A DNA stretch of 64,000 nt from Kitasatospora sp. NBC_00374 (GTDB lineage: Bacteria; Actinomycetota; Actinomycetes; Streptomycetales; Streptomycetaceae). Each line of letters opens with the position of its first letter. The first letter of the stretch is position 1. Of this stretch, positions 52,756 to 60,866 are shown in pieces. Under the pieces are notes generated by a model. That model searched no databases and had not been told where the DNA came from. It saw only the letters and a list, made by a program, of their open reading frames with translations. The position numbers were made by a program, and so were the translations under genes. The DNA lies in NCBI RefSeq assembly GCF_041434935.1, contig NZ_CP107964.1:4340001-4404000 (forward strand). Reading direction: 5' to 3'.

Positions 52756-53152
52756 CGTTCAGCAACTCCTCGGTCAGGCCCTGCGGACCTGAAGGCAGGG
52801 TTCTCGGCGCCCGAGGCCACCCCGCCCCCGGGAACAGGTGATTCCTGGAGGCGGTCCTCGTGCACACGCGACAGCGTACGCACCTCTGAAACCGTACTAA
52901 TCGGGCATCAACTCTCAATAGCCGCAAATAGCCGCCAGATCATTACATGCCCGTTGCGGAGCTCCACCCGCGCACACGTGACAAGCGCGTTCGAGCCCCC
53001 TCGGGACGGCTTGTGATCACGGTTACGCGAGCCCCCCTTGCTCGTTCCGTGACCCAGGTTTACTGTTCTCGATATATCGAGCCGATACATCGGGACGGCA
53101 TAAGCCGCTCGACGGTCGGCCGCCATGACTGCGGGGGAAGGAGGCGGGCAGG
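52756..53152. promoter_or_regulatory. PBP / PadR divergent region with a putative PadR operator
   Basis: This 397-base divergent region carries, at 53068-53081, the perfect 14-bp palindrome CTCGATATATCGAG and then CGATACATCG at 53083-53092. The two CGATAYATCG half-sites are centred 13 bases apart. They lie about 65 bases before the padR start, as expected for autoregulation by a PadR dimer. The region is less G+C-rich than its surroundings from 52890 to 53100. Confidence 0.55.
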
Positions 53153-53824
53153 GTGAGCAGGCGCTCCGGAGTGCTGGAATTCGCCGTCCTCGGCCTGCTC
53201 CACGACGCCCCGATGCACGGCTACGAGCTGCGCAAGCGGCTCAACGTCCTGCTCGGATCGTTCCGCGCCTTCTCCTACGGCACGCTCTACCCCTGCCTGA
53301 AGAGCCTGGTGGCCCAGGGCTTCCTGGTCGAGGACAACCCGGACACCGAGTACGTCCCCGCCACCGCGCTCAACGGCAAGCGGTCGAAGATCGTCTACCG
53401 GCTCTCCCCCGAGGGCAAGGAGCGCTTCGAGGAGTTGCTCGCCGAGTCCGGCCCGGACGCCTGGGAGGACGAGCACTTCGGTGTGCACTTCGCCTTCTTC
53501 GGCCGGACGGACAAGGCCGTACGGATGCGCGTGCTGGAAGGCCGCCGCAGCCGGCTGGAGGAGCGGCTGGAGCGGATGCGCAGCTCGATCGCCCGCACCC
53601 GCGAGCGGTTCGACGACTACACGCTGGAACTCCAGCGGCACGGTCTCGAATCGGTGGAGCGCGAGGTCCGGTGGCTGAACGAGCTGATCGAGACCGAGCG
53701 GGCCAACCGCAACGTCCGCGGCGGCCCCCAGCCCGGCCCACCACAGACTTCGGACGGCCGTGGCCAGGAGGCCGGGTCTCTCGACCCGCCGAGGCCACCG
53801 CACGACCGCCCGGGGCGTTCCTGA
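53153..53824 (+). CDS. PadR-family transcriptional regulator
   Basis: The 223-residue regulator has the PadR winged helix at residues 5-95 (LEFAVLGLLHDAPMHGYELR, FRAFSYGTLYPCLKSLVAQG, YRLSPEGKERFEELL) and a C-terminal coiled coil (MRVLEGRRSRLEERLERMRS). The tail after about 185 is disordered. GTG at 53153 follows GGAAGGAGG. It lies 146 bases upstream of ino1, a conserved neighbour in streptomycetes, and may control ino1 and itself. The ligand is unknown. Confidence 0.93.
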   Translation: MSRRSGVLEFAVLGLLHDAPMHGYELRKRLNVLLGSFRAFSYGTLYPCLKSLVAQGFLVEDNPDTEYVPATALNGKRSKIVYRLSPEGKERFEELLAESGPDAWEDEHFGVHFAFFGRTDKAVRMRVLEGRRSRLEERLERMRSSIARTRERFDDYTLELQRHGLESVEREVRWLNELIETERANRNVRGGPQPGPPQTSDGRGQEAGSLDPPRPPHDRPGRS

Positions 53825-53970
53825 GTGGAGCGCTGCACCGCGTACGCCCGGCGCACGCGGTAGGTGAGGGCGCCTCGTGCGCCCGTCAGACAAGTACGAC
53901 AGTCATACAGATGCTGAACGAGAACCGCTGAACCACGGCGGGTCTCATGAGATCTCAGGGAGCAACCGGA

Positions 53971-55053
53971 ATGGGTTCGGTTCGCGTAGCCATCGTCGGC
54001 GTGGGCAACTGCGCCGCCTCGCTGGTGCAGGGTGTCGAGTACTACAAGGACGCCGACCCGGCCGGCAAGGTCCCCGGGCTGATGCACGTGCAGTTCGGCG
54101 ACTACCACGTCAGTGACGTCGAGTTCGTCGCCGCGTTCGACGTCGACGCCAAGAAGGTCGGCTTCGACCTGGCCGACGCCATCGGCAACAGCGAGAACAA
54201 CACCATCAAGATCTGCGACGTGCCGCCGAGCGGCGTCACCGTCCAGCGCGGCCACACCTTCGACGGCCTGGGCAAGTACTACCGCGAGACCATCGAGGAG
54301 TCCGACGAGGCCCCGGTCGACGTCGTCCAGGTCCTCAAGGACCGCCAGGTCGACGTCCTCGTCTGCTACCTGCCGGTGGGCTCCGAGGACGCCGCCAAGT
54401 TCTACGCCCAGTGCGCCATCGACGCCAAGGTCGCCTTCGTGAACGCCCTCCCGGTGTTCATCGCCGGCACCAAGGAGTGGGCGGACAAGTTCACCGAGGC
54501 CGGCGTGCCGATCGTCGGCGACGACATCAAGTCCCAGGTGGGCGCCACCATCACGCACCGCGTGATGGCGAAGCTCTTCGAGGACCGCGGCGTCGTCCTC
54601 GAGCGCACCATGCAGCTGAACGTCGGCGGCAACATGGACTTCAAGAACATGCTCGAGCGCGAGCGCCTGGAGTCCAAGAAGATCTCCAAGACGCAGGCCG
54701 TCACCTCGCAGATCCGCGACCGTGACATGGGCGCCAAGAACGTCCACATCGGCCCGTCGGACTACGTCGCGTGGCTCGACGACCGCAAGTGGGCGTACGT
54801 CCGCCTCGAGGGTCGCGCCTTCGGCGACGTCCCGCTGAACCTCGAGTACAAGCTCGAGGTCTGGGACTCCCCGAACTCGGCCGGTGTCATCATCGACGCC
54901 GTCCGCGCCGCGAAGATCGCCAAGGACCGCGGCATCGGCGGCCCGATCCTGTCGGCCTCCTCGTACTTCATGAAGTCCCCGCCGGTCCAGTACTTCGACG
55001 ACGAGGCCCGCGAGAACGTCGAGAAGTTCATCAAGGGCGAGGTCGAGCGCTGA
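53971..55053 (+). CDS. ino1: Inositol-3-phosphate synthase
   Basis: The 360-residue NAD-dependent enzyme turns glucose-6-phosphate into inositol-3-phosphate, the first step to phosphatidylinositol, mannosides and mycothiol. Motifs are VRVAIVGVGNCAASLVQGVE (Rossmann), VFIAGTKEWADKFTEAGVPI, GDDIKSQVGATITHRVMAKL and QLNVGGNMDFKNML. The ATG at 53971 has GGGAG eight bases upstream, and the open frame begins earlier with unlikely residues. Overlapping palindromes TCTCATGAGA and TGAGATCTCA lie in the leader at 53943-53957. Confidence 0.95.
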   Translation: MGSVRVAIVGVGNCAASLVQGVEYYKDADPAGKVPGLMHVQFGDYHVSDVEFVAAFDVDAKKVGFDLADAIGNSENNTIKICDVPPSGVTVQRGHTFDGLGKYYRETIEESDEAPVDVVQVLKDRQVDVLVCYLPVGSEDAAKFYAQCAIDAKVAFVNALPVFIAGTKEWADKFTEAGVPIVGDDIKSQVGATITHRVMAKLFEDRGVVLERTMQLNVGGNMDFKNMLERERLESKKISKTQAVTSQIRDRDMGAKNVHIGPSDYVAWLDDRKWAYVRLEGRAFGDVPLNLEYKLEVWDSPNSAGVIIDAVRAAKIAKDRGIGGPILSASSYFMKSPPVQYFDDEARENVEKFIKGEVER

Positions 55054-55099
55054 CCCCTGCGTGCCGAACGCTCAGCTGAGCCGTTCTGACACTCTGTGA

Positions 55100-55138
55100 C
55101 CCGAGGGGGTCCCGGTCCGGTACCGGGGCCCCCTCGGG
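55100..55138 (+). terminator. Hairpin terminator of ino1
   Basis: A 17-bp stem (55100-55116 with 55122-55138, with one G-T pair) and a five-base loop lie 46 bases after the ino1 stop, just before the second parS site. Confidence 0.8.
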
Positions 55139-55144
55139 CATCTC

Positions 55145-55174
55145 CGGCCCATGTTTCACGTGAAACATGGGCCG
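55145..55174. other. parS centromere-like site
   Basis: A perfect 30-bp palindrome with the parS core TGTTTCACGTGAAACA at 55152-55167. It lies between the ino1 terminator and the start of the MFS gene, 10.1 kb from the other parS site. The core read as protein gives MFHVKH, a false start often annotated in such genes. Confidence 0.93.
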
Positions 55175-55195
55175 TCGGCATGGCACCCTGGGCGG

Positions 55196-56545
55196 GTGTC
55201 GATCACGGAGCACGGCCATCCGCAGACCTCGCACCGGACGCCTCTCGGCAGGCTGGTGCGCGGCCGGGACTTCCGGCGCCTGCTGACCGTGCGGATGCTC
55301 TCCCAGCTCTCCGACGGCGTCTTCCAGGTGTCGCTGGCCGCGTATGTGATCTTCTCGCCCGAGCGGCAGTCCTCGCCCGCCGACATCGCGGCCGTCCTCG
55401 CCGTGATGCTGCTGCCCTTCTCCGTGGTCGGCCCGTTCGCCGGCGTGATGCTGGACCGCTGGCGGCGGCGCCGGGTCCTCCAGCTCGGCAACCTGGCCCG
55501 GTTCGGACTCGGTCTGGCCACCGCGGCCCTGCTGCTCGGCGGGGCACCGGAGTGGCTCTTCTTCGCTGCCGCGCTGCTGGTGACCGCGCTCAACCGGTTC
55601 ATCCTGGCCGGCCTCTCCGCCGCCCTCCCGCGCGTCGTGGAGTCGGGCGAGCTGGTGACGGCCAACGCCGTCTCCCCCACCCTGGGCACCGTCGCCGCGG
55701 CGGCCGGCGGCGGTCTCGGCTTCGTGGTCCACCAGCTCCTCCCGCCCGGGCGCCAGGCCGACGCCATCCTGGTCACCCTGGCCGCCGTGCTCTACCTGGC
55801 CGCGGCACTGGCCGCGCTGCGGATCCCCCCGGACCTGCTCGGCCCGACGCAGCACCCCGACCGGCCGCCACTGCGACAGGCCCTCGCCACGGCCGGGCAG
55901 GGGCTGCTCGCGGGTGTCCGGCACCTGGTGCACGACTGCCGGCCGGCGGTGCACGCGCTCGTCGCCGTCACGATCGCCCGGTTCTGCTACGGGGTGCTGA
56001 TCGTGGTCGTGCTGATGCTCTCCCGGTACACGTTCAACAGCCCTCAGGACAGTGCGGCCGGACTGGCCACCCTCGGGCAGGCCGTCGGGTTCTCGGCCGT
56101 CGGGTTCTTCCTCGCGGCGGTGGTGAGCCCCTGGTGCACCCGGCGGCTCGGACTGTCCGGCTGGATGACCGTCTGCCTGGCCTCGGCCGCCGTCTTCGTC
56201 CCCGCGCTCGGTCTGTTCTTCTCCGAGGTCCCGGCGATGGTGGCGGCGCTGCTGCTCGGCGTGGTCACCCAGGGCACGAAGATCTGCGCGGACACCCTGG
56301 TCCAGGAGTCGGTGGAGGACGAGTACCGGGGCCGGGTGTTCGCCATCTACGACGTCCTGTTCAACATCTCCTTCGTGGCCGCGGCCGGCGTGACCGCCCT
56401 GGTGCTGCCGCTGGACGGCCGCTCGGTCGCCGTGGTGACGGGCGTCGCCGTGGTCTACGCGCTCGGCGCCGGATGGTACGCCAGGGCCGCCGGACGCACG
56501 CCGGCCGCCACGACCGGGCGGCCGGACCCCTCCGGGAATCGCTAA
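55196..56545 (+). CDS. MFS transporter (drug/enterobactin-exporter-like)
   Basis: The 449-residue protein has twelve membrane segments. The N-terminal motif LGRLVRGRDFRRLLTVRMLS and GPFAGVMLDRWRRRRVLQLG (MFS motif A) are typical of the MFS_3/TetA-like group. The second half contains TKICADTLVQESVEDEYRGR and FAIYDVLFNISFV. The GTG at 55196 is the best start, since an earlier ATG lies inside the parS site. No ribosome site is obvious, so it may be leaderless. Substrate unknown. Confidence 0.9.
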   Translation: MSITEHGHPQTSHRTPLGRLVRGRDFRRLLTVRMLSQLSDGVFQVSLAAYVIFSPERQSSPADIAAVLAVMLLPFSVVGPFAGVMLDRWRRRRVLQLGNLARFGLGLATAALLLGGAPEWLFFAAALLVTALNRFILAGLSAALPRVVESGELVTANAVSPTLGTVAAAAGGGLGFVVHQLLPPGRQADAILVTLAAVLYLAAALAALRIPPDLLGPTQHPDRPPLRQALATAGQGLLAGVRHLVHDCRPAVHALVAVTIARFCYGVLIVVVLMLSRYTFNSPQDSAAGLATLGQAVGFSAVGFFLAAVVSPWCTRRLGLSGWMTVCLASAAVFVPALGLFFSEVPAMVAALLLGVVTQGTKICADTLVQESVEDEYRGRVFAIYDVLFNISFVAAAGVTALVLPLDGRSVAVVTGVAVVYALGAGWYARAAGRTPAATTGRPDPSGNR

Positions 56546-56596
56546 GGTACGTCAGCGCGCAGCGCCGCCACCACAGTTGATTCGGGGGAAGAACTG

Positions 56597-57262
56597 ATGA
56601 GCACACCGCCGCCCCATCCGTACGGCCCACCCCAGTACGGCGCGCCCCAGCACGGCTACCCGCCGTCCGCACCGCCGCCGTACGGCGCGCCGCCCCAGCC
56701 GGGATACGGCCCGCCGGCGCAGGGCGGGCCCGGCTGGCCACCGCCGGCCCCGCAGCCCGGCTACGGGCAACCCGGCTACGGCCAGCAGCCCCCGTTCGGG
56801 CAACCGCCCCAGCCGCAGGCTCCCTACGGGCAGGCCCCGCAGCAGAACTTCGGCCCGCAGAACCCCGGCCCGCAAGGCTTCCCGCAGCCGGCTCCCGCAC
56901 CCGCGGCGCCGAAGCCCCGGCGCCCGTTGCGCTTCTGGTTCCGCGTGGTGGGTGTGTGCCTCGGCGTGGTCGTCCTGCTGGTCGGCCTGTTCATCGGCGA
57001 CAGCAGCCCGGCGAAGGCCGCGGTCGGCGACTGTGTGCACTCCACCGGTCGCAACAACCTCGACAAGGTCGCCTGTACCGACCCGAAGGCCGACTACACC
57101 GTGCTGAGCCGCTACAACGACACCACGGACACCACCAGGTGCGCCAAGACCCCGGGCACCACGGCGCAGTACTGGGGCTCCTCCGGCCGGCGCTGGCACA
57201 AGAAGAAGTACGTCCTGTGCCTCGGGCCGCACACCGCGACGGGCCCGGCCAAGAAGAGCTGA
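56597..57262 (+). CDS. LppU/SCO3897-type membrane protein with Pro/Tyr/Gly-rich tail
   Basis: The 221-residue protein has about 110 N-terminal residues of Pro, Gly, Tyr and Gln repeats (PYGPPQYGAPQ style) on the cytoplasmic side, one membrane span (112-136), and an outer domain of about 85 residues with four Cys: GDCVH, KVACTDPKADYTVLS, TRCAKTPGTTAQYW and YVLCLGP. This Cys-rich outer domain is the LppU/SCO3897-family pattern. Function unknown. The ATG follows GGGGAAG. A paralogue lies 1 kb downstream. Confidence 0.85.
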   Translation: MSTPPPHPYGPPQYGAPQHGYPPSAPPPYGAPPQPGYGPPAQGGPGWPPPAPQPGYGQPGYGQQPPFGQPPQPQAPYGQAPQQNFGPQNPGPQGFPQPAPAPAAPKPRRPLRFWFRVVGVCLGVVVLLVGLFIGDSSPAKAAVGDCVHSTGRNNLDKVACTDPKADYTVLSRYNDTTDTTRCAKTPGTTAQYWGSSGRRWHKKKYVLCLGPHTATGPAKKS

Positions 57263-57296
57263 CCCCGGCCGGGCTTCGGGCGGTCGTGGAGGGCGG

Positions 57297-58013
57297 TCAG
57301 AACTCGAAGCCCTCCAGACTGTCCGGCACCCCCTCGTCCAGGGCGTCGAGCAGGCGCTGCCGCCGCCGGGCGGCCTCCCACTCCTCGTCGCCCAGCACGG
57401 CCCGCTCCAGCCGGTCGACCCGGGCGTCGAGCGCGTCCAGCCGGCGGCTGTTCCCGCCGACCTCGGCCACCAGGGCGTTGAGCAACGGGACGACGGTCGT
57501 TCCCACCACCGCACGGACGACCTGCTCGGCCACCCCGGCGACGGCGGCGTCCGTGCCGCCCTCGGGCATCCGGGCAAGGTTTTCCACAGGCCCCGGGCGG
57601 CGGTCCACAGGCTCGTGGGAACGGCCGGCCTGCTCGGCGTCGAGCAGGTAGCACCGCACCTGACGTGCGGTTTCGCTGTCCCGCAGGAGCATCGCGACGT
57701 TCAGCACGGTCCGCCGGGTGAACAGCGCGAGGGACCTGGCACGGGACTGGATCCCACAGAGTTCCTTGAAGCAACCCAGTTCCCGCCCCGTCACGACCCG
57801 GTAGTCGTTGGCCACCAGTTCGGCCCGGTGGTCGAACACCACGGCCTTGATGACGGTCTCCGGAACCCCGAAGTAGGCCGCCACCCCCTCCGTGGTGACG
57901 TGGACGCTGTCGGGCAGCAACCGCAGCGCCTTCACCCGGTCCAGCACCTCGACCCGGCCGGCGACGGTCGACCGCATGGTCGGGGATTCCAGCAGGACGG
58001 CGTCGACAGACAT
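57297..58013 (-). CDS. Phage antirepressor-like (Rha/ORF6N-type) regulator, tentative
   Basis: The 238-residue protein has an N-terminal part (LDRVKALRLLPDSVHVTTEG, VAAYFGVPETVIKAVVFDHR) and then LFTRRTVLNVAMLLRDSETA followed by RQVRCYLLDAE, a pattern seen in phage antirepressors and similar streptomycete orphans. The C-terminal third is a coiled coil (RLDALDARVDRLERAVLG). The ATG start has GAGGTG upstream. It is antisense to and convergent with the LppU-type gene, with 34 bases between the stops. Its targets are unknown; no phage genes are adjacent. Confidence 0.65.
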   Translation of the reverse strand: MSVDAVLLESPTMRSTVAGRVEVLDRVKALRLLPDSVHVTTEGVAAYFGVPETVIKAVVFDHRAELVANDYRVVTGRELGCFKELCGIQSRARSLALFTRRTVLNVAMLLRDSETARQVRCYLLDAEQAGRSHEPVDRRPGPVENLARMPEGGTDAAVAGVAEQVVRAVVGTTVVPLLNALVAEVGGNSRRLDALDARVDRLERAVLGDEEWEAARRRQRLLDALDEGVPDSLEGFEF

Positions 58014-58290
58014 GACAGCACCTCAACTCTCCCGGAGGCGGCACCTCCGCCCCCGGGAGTAGCGAACGCCTCCACCCAGGCGCCCGTCAGGCCTACCGCC
58101 CAGGAACACACGATCGAGCGGAGCCGCTCGGATGTCCTATTCCCGTACCCGCACGAGCCGGCCCTCCGTCACCACCGGTCTGGTGATCACGGTTTGATGA
58201 CCATGGACCTCTGAGCTGTCCTTCACCCCGGTACGACCAGTAACCTCCGGGGCTTCGCAATCTTCGTTCCACACCATCGGGGGACCGACC

Positions 58291-59082
58291 TTGTCCACAC
58301 CACCACCGCCGCCGCCACCGACCTACGGACCTCCGACCTACGGACCTCCGGCTCCCGGCGCCCCGGCCTACGGACCTCCGGCTCCCGGCGCCCCGGCGTT
58401 CGGCCAGCCGGCCGCCGGCCAGATCCCGCCCCAGCAGGCGTTCGGCCAGCCGGCCGCGCCGTTCGGCTACGGCCCGGTCTGCCGCTTCTGCGGCGCGGTA
58501 CCGGCCGTGGAGGCCACGGTCCGGGGCCACCAGGGCTTCCTCGTGATGATGAAGTTCCTGAAGCTCGAAGGCCCGTTCTGCCGTACCTGCGGCGTCGCCG
58601 CCCACCGCGAGATGACCGCGAAGAGCCTGTGGCAGGGCTGGTGGGGCATCGGGTCGATGCTGATCAACCCGATCACCATGCTGATCAACCTCCCGAACCG
58701 GGCGAAGATCAACAAGCTGCCCGAGCCGGTCCCGGGCGCCCCGGGCCAGCCGATGAACCCCGGCAAGCCGCTGTTCCAGCGGATCGCGGTGCTCGGCTTC
58801 CTGATCCCGGCCCTGGTCGTCGGCGCGATCGTCCTCGCGGCCCAGGCCGACCCCGACTTCGCCGACGCCGGGGACTGCCTGCACAACTCGGGCACCTTCT
58901 CCAGGCCGGACGTCAGCGTGGTCGACTGCTCGAGCAAGGACGCCGACTACGAGCTGCTGGGCAAGATCAGCGGCACCACGGACTCGGACCGCTGCGACGT
59001 CTACCCGGGCACCACGTCCGTGTACGTCAAGGAGAAGGGGTCCACCCGCTACCTGTTCTGCATGAAGCGCCACAAGGGCTGA
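58291..59082 (+). CDS. LppU/SCO3897-type membrane protein with zinc-ribbon-like domain
   Basis: The 263-residue protein starts with a Pro/Gly/Tyr repeat (to about 60), then a zinc-ribbon-like region with CRFCG (Cys64, Cys67) and CRTCG (Cys97, Cys100), a helical stretch (SLWQGWWGIGSMLINPITML), a membrane span at about 167-188 and an outer domain with GDCLH, VVDCSSKDADYELLG, DRCDVYPGTTSVYV and YLFCMK. The outer domain matches that of the 56597 protein Cys for Cys. The TTG start follows GGGGGA. Function unknown. Confidence 0.85.
   Translation: MSTPPPPPPPTYGPPTYGPPAPGAPAYGPPAPGAPAFGQPAAGQIPPQQAFGQPAAPFGYGPVCRFCGAVPAVEATVRGHQGFLVMMKFLKLEGPFCRTCGVAAHREMTAKSLWQGWWGIGSMLINPITMLINLPNRAKINKLPEPVPGAPGQPMNPGKPLFQRIAVLGFLIPALVVGAIVLAAQADPDFADAGDCLHNSGTFSRPDVSVVDCSSKDADYELLGKISGTTDSDRCDVYPGTTSVYVKEKGSTRYLFCMKRHKG
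58339..58398 (+). repeat. 30-bp tandem repeat in the LppU-type gene
   Basis: Two 30-base copies (58339-58368 and 58369-58398) that differ only at the last base encode a duplicated YGPPAPGAPA segment in the disordered N-terminus. A diverged half-copy precedes them. Confidence 0.85.
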
Positions 59083-59095
59083 CGCCCGCCCGGCG

Positions 59096-60586
59096 TCACT
59101 GCTGCTCGGCCGCCCACCACTCCCGGAGGGCGGCCACAGCCGTCTCGTGGTCCATCGGGCCGTGCTCGAGCCGCAGCTCCAGCAGGTGCTTGTATGCCTT
59201 GCCGACCTGCGGCCCCGGCCTCAGGTCGAGCAGCTCCATGATCTGGTTGCCGTCCAGCGCGGGCCGGATGGAGTCCAGCTCCTCCTGCTCCTGCAGCTGG
59301 GCGATCCGCTCCTCCAACGAGTCGTACGTCCGAGCCAGCGCGGCCGCCTTCTTGCGGTTGCGGGTGGTGCAGTCGGAGCGGGTCAGCTTGTGCAGGCGCT
59401 CCAGCAGCGGACCCGCGTCGGTGACGTAGCGGCGGACCGCGGAGTCGGTCCACTCGCCACCGCCGTAGCCGTGGAAGCGCAGGTGCAGCTCGACCAGCCG
59501 GGAGACCTCCTCCACGAGCTCCTTCGAGTACTTGAGGTCGCGCATCCGCTTGCGGGTCATCTTGGCGCCGACCACCTCGTGGTGGTGGAAGGACACCCGG
59601 CCGTCGGACTCGAACCGCCGGGTCCGCGGCTTGCCGATGTCGTGCAGCAGCGCGGCCAGCCGCAGCACCAGGTCCGGGCCGTCCTTCTCCAGCGCGATGG
59701 CCTGCTCCAGGACGGTCAGGGAGTGCTCGTAGACGTCCTTGTGCCGGTGGTGCTCGTCGCGCTCCAGGCGCAGGGCGGGCAGCTCGGGCAGCACGTGGTC
59801 GGCCAGGCCGGTGTCGACCAGCAGGCGCAGCCCCTTGACCGGGTGCGCGGCGAGCAGCAGCTTGTTGAGCTCGGCCTGGACCCGCTCGGCGGAGACGATG
59901 GTGATCCGCTCGGCCATCGCGGTCATCGCCGTGAGCACCTCGGGCGCGAGCTCGAAGTCCAGCTGGGCGGCGAACCGGGCGGCCCGCATCATCCGCAGCG
60001 GGTCGTCGGAGAAGGACTCCTCGGGGGTGGCGGGGGTGCGCAGGACCCGGGCCTCCAGGTCGTCGAGGCCGTGGTGCGGATCGACGAAGCCGCGGCCGGG
60101 CAGGTCGACGGCCATCGCGTTGACGGTGAAGTCGCGGCGGACCAGGTCCTGCCCGATGGTGTCGCCGTAGGTCACCTCCGGCTTGCGGGAGGTGCGGTCG
60201 TACGCCTCGCTGCGGTAGGTGGTGATCTCGATCAGGAAGCTGCCGTCCGGGGTGTCCTTGCGGGCGCCGACGGTGCCGAAGGCGATGCCGACGTCCCAGA
60301 CCGCGTCGGCCCAGCCCTTGACCAGCTTGAGGACCTGCTGCGGGCGGGCGTCGGTGGTGAAGTCGAGGTCGTTGCCGAGGCGGCCGAGCAGGGCGTCCCG
60401 TACCGAGCCCCCGACCAGCGCGAGCCGGAAACCGGCGGCCTGGAAGCGGCCGGCGATCTCGTCGGCGACCGGGGAGACCCGCAGCAGCTCCTGCAGGCCG
60501 CGGGTCTGCGCCTCGCTCAGCCCCGGCAGGGCGGCGACGGCATCGGAGCTGGAATGATTGGCGTTGGACGCGCTGGCAGTGGACAC
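59096..60586 (-). CDS. cca: CCA tRNA nucleotidyltransferase with HD domain
   Basis: The 496-residue protein has class II nucleotidyltransferase motifs: LVGGSVRDALLGR (59-70), the metal-binding Asp pair in NDLDFTTDARP, RRDFTVNAMAVDL, and the nucleotide-selecting stretch with SDDPLRMMRAARFAA. An HD-type domain (LRLAALLHDIGKPRTRRFE) follows the tRNA-binding part. It adds or repairs the 3' CCA end of tRNA. GTG at 60586 gives MSTASASNANHSSSD-type N-terminus. It is divergent from the DUF6049-type gene. Confidence 0.92.
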   Translation of the reverse strand: MSTASASNANHSSSDAVAALPGLSEAQTRGLQELLRVSPVADEIAGRFQAAGFRLALVGGSVRDALLGRLGNDLDFTTDARPQQVLKLVKGWADAVWDVGIAFGTVGARKDTPDGSFLIEITTYRSEAYDRTSRKPEVTYGDTIGQDLVRRDFTVNAMAVDLPGRGFVDPHHGLDDLEARVLRTPATPEESFSDDPLRMMRAARFAAQLDFELAPEVLTAMTAMAERITIVSAERVQAELNKLLLAAHPVKGLRLLVDTGLADHVLPELPALRLERDEHHRHKDVYEHSLTVLEQAIALEKDGPDLVLRLAALLHDIGKPRTRRFESDGRVSFHHHEVVGAKMTRKRMRDLKYSKELVEEVSRLVELHLRFHGYGGGEWTDSAVRRYVTDAGPLLERLHKLTRSDCTTRNRKKAAALARTYDSLEERIAQLQEQEELDSIRPALDGNQIMELLDLRPGPQVGKAYKHLLELRLEHGPMDHETAVAALREWWAAEQQ

Positions 60587-60866
60587 GGCTCACAAGGGTA
60601 CGTGCCCGTGCCTGCCGGGCGCCTGCCGATATGTCCGCCGGTCCCGGCCGGGGGTGGCCCGCGTGCTCAGTGTCCGGCCCGCAACACTGCGGCCCGGGAA
60701 GCGTCGTTACCATGCGGGAGGGGACAGGCGGCACCGACCGTCGCGAACCGGTCGGGGCTGCCCCGACACCGCGAGGTGTCGCCGCGGCGCCGCCGGCGGC
60801 CGACGGGCGGGTCGGCCCGGTGTCGAGTGACTGAATTCTGTATCGAGGACGGCGAGGGCGAAACGC

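Noticed and set aside
55151..55195. N-terminal extension MFHVKH of the MFS transporter
   Set aside because: These codons are the parS palindrome read as protein. The same false start appears from the other parS site at 45071 on the minus strand. The GTG at 55196 is the better start.
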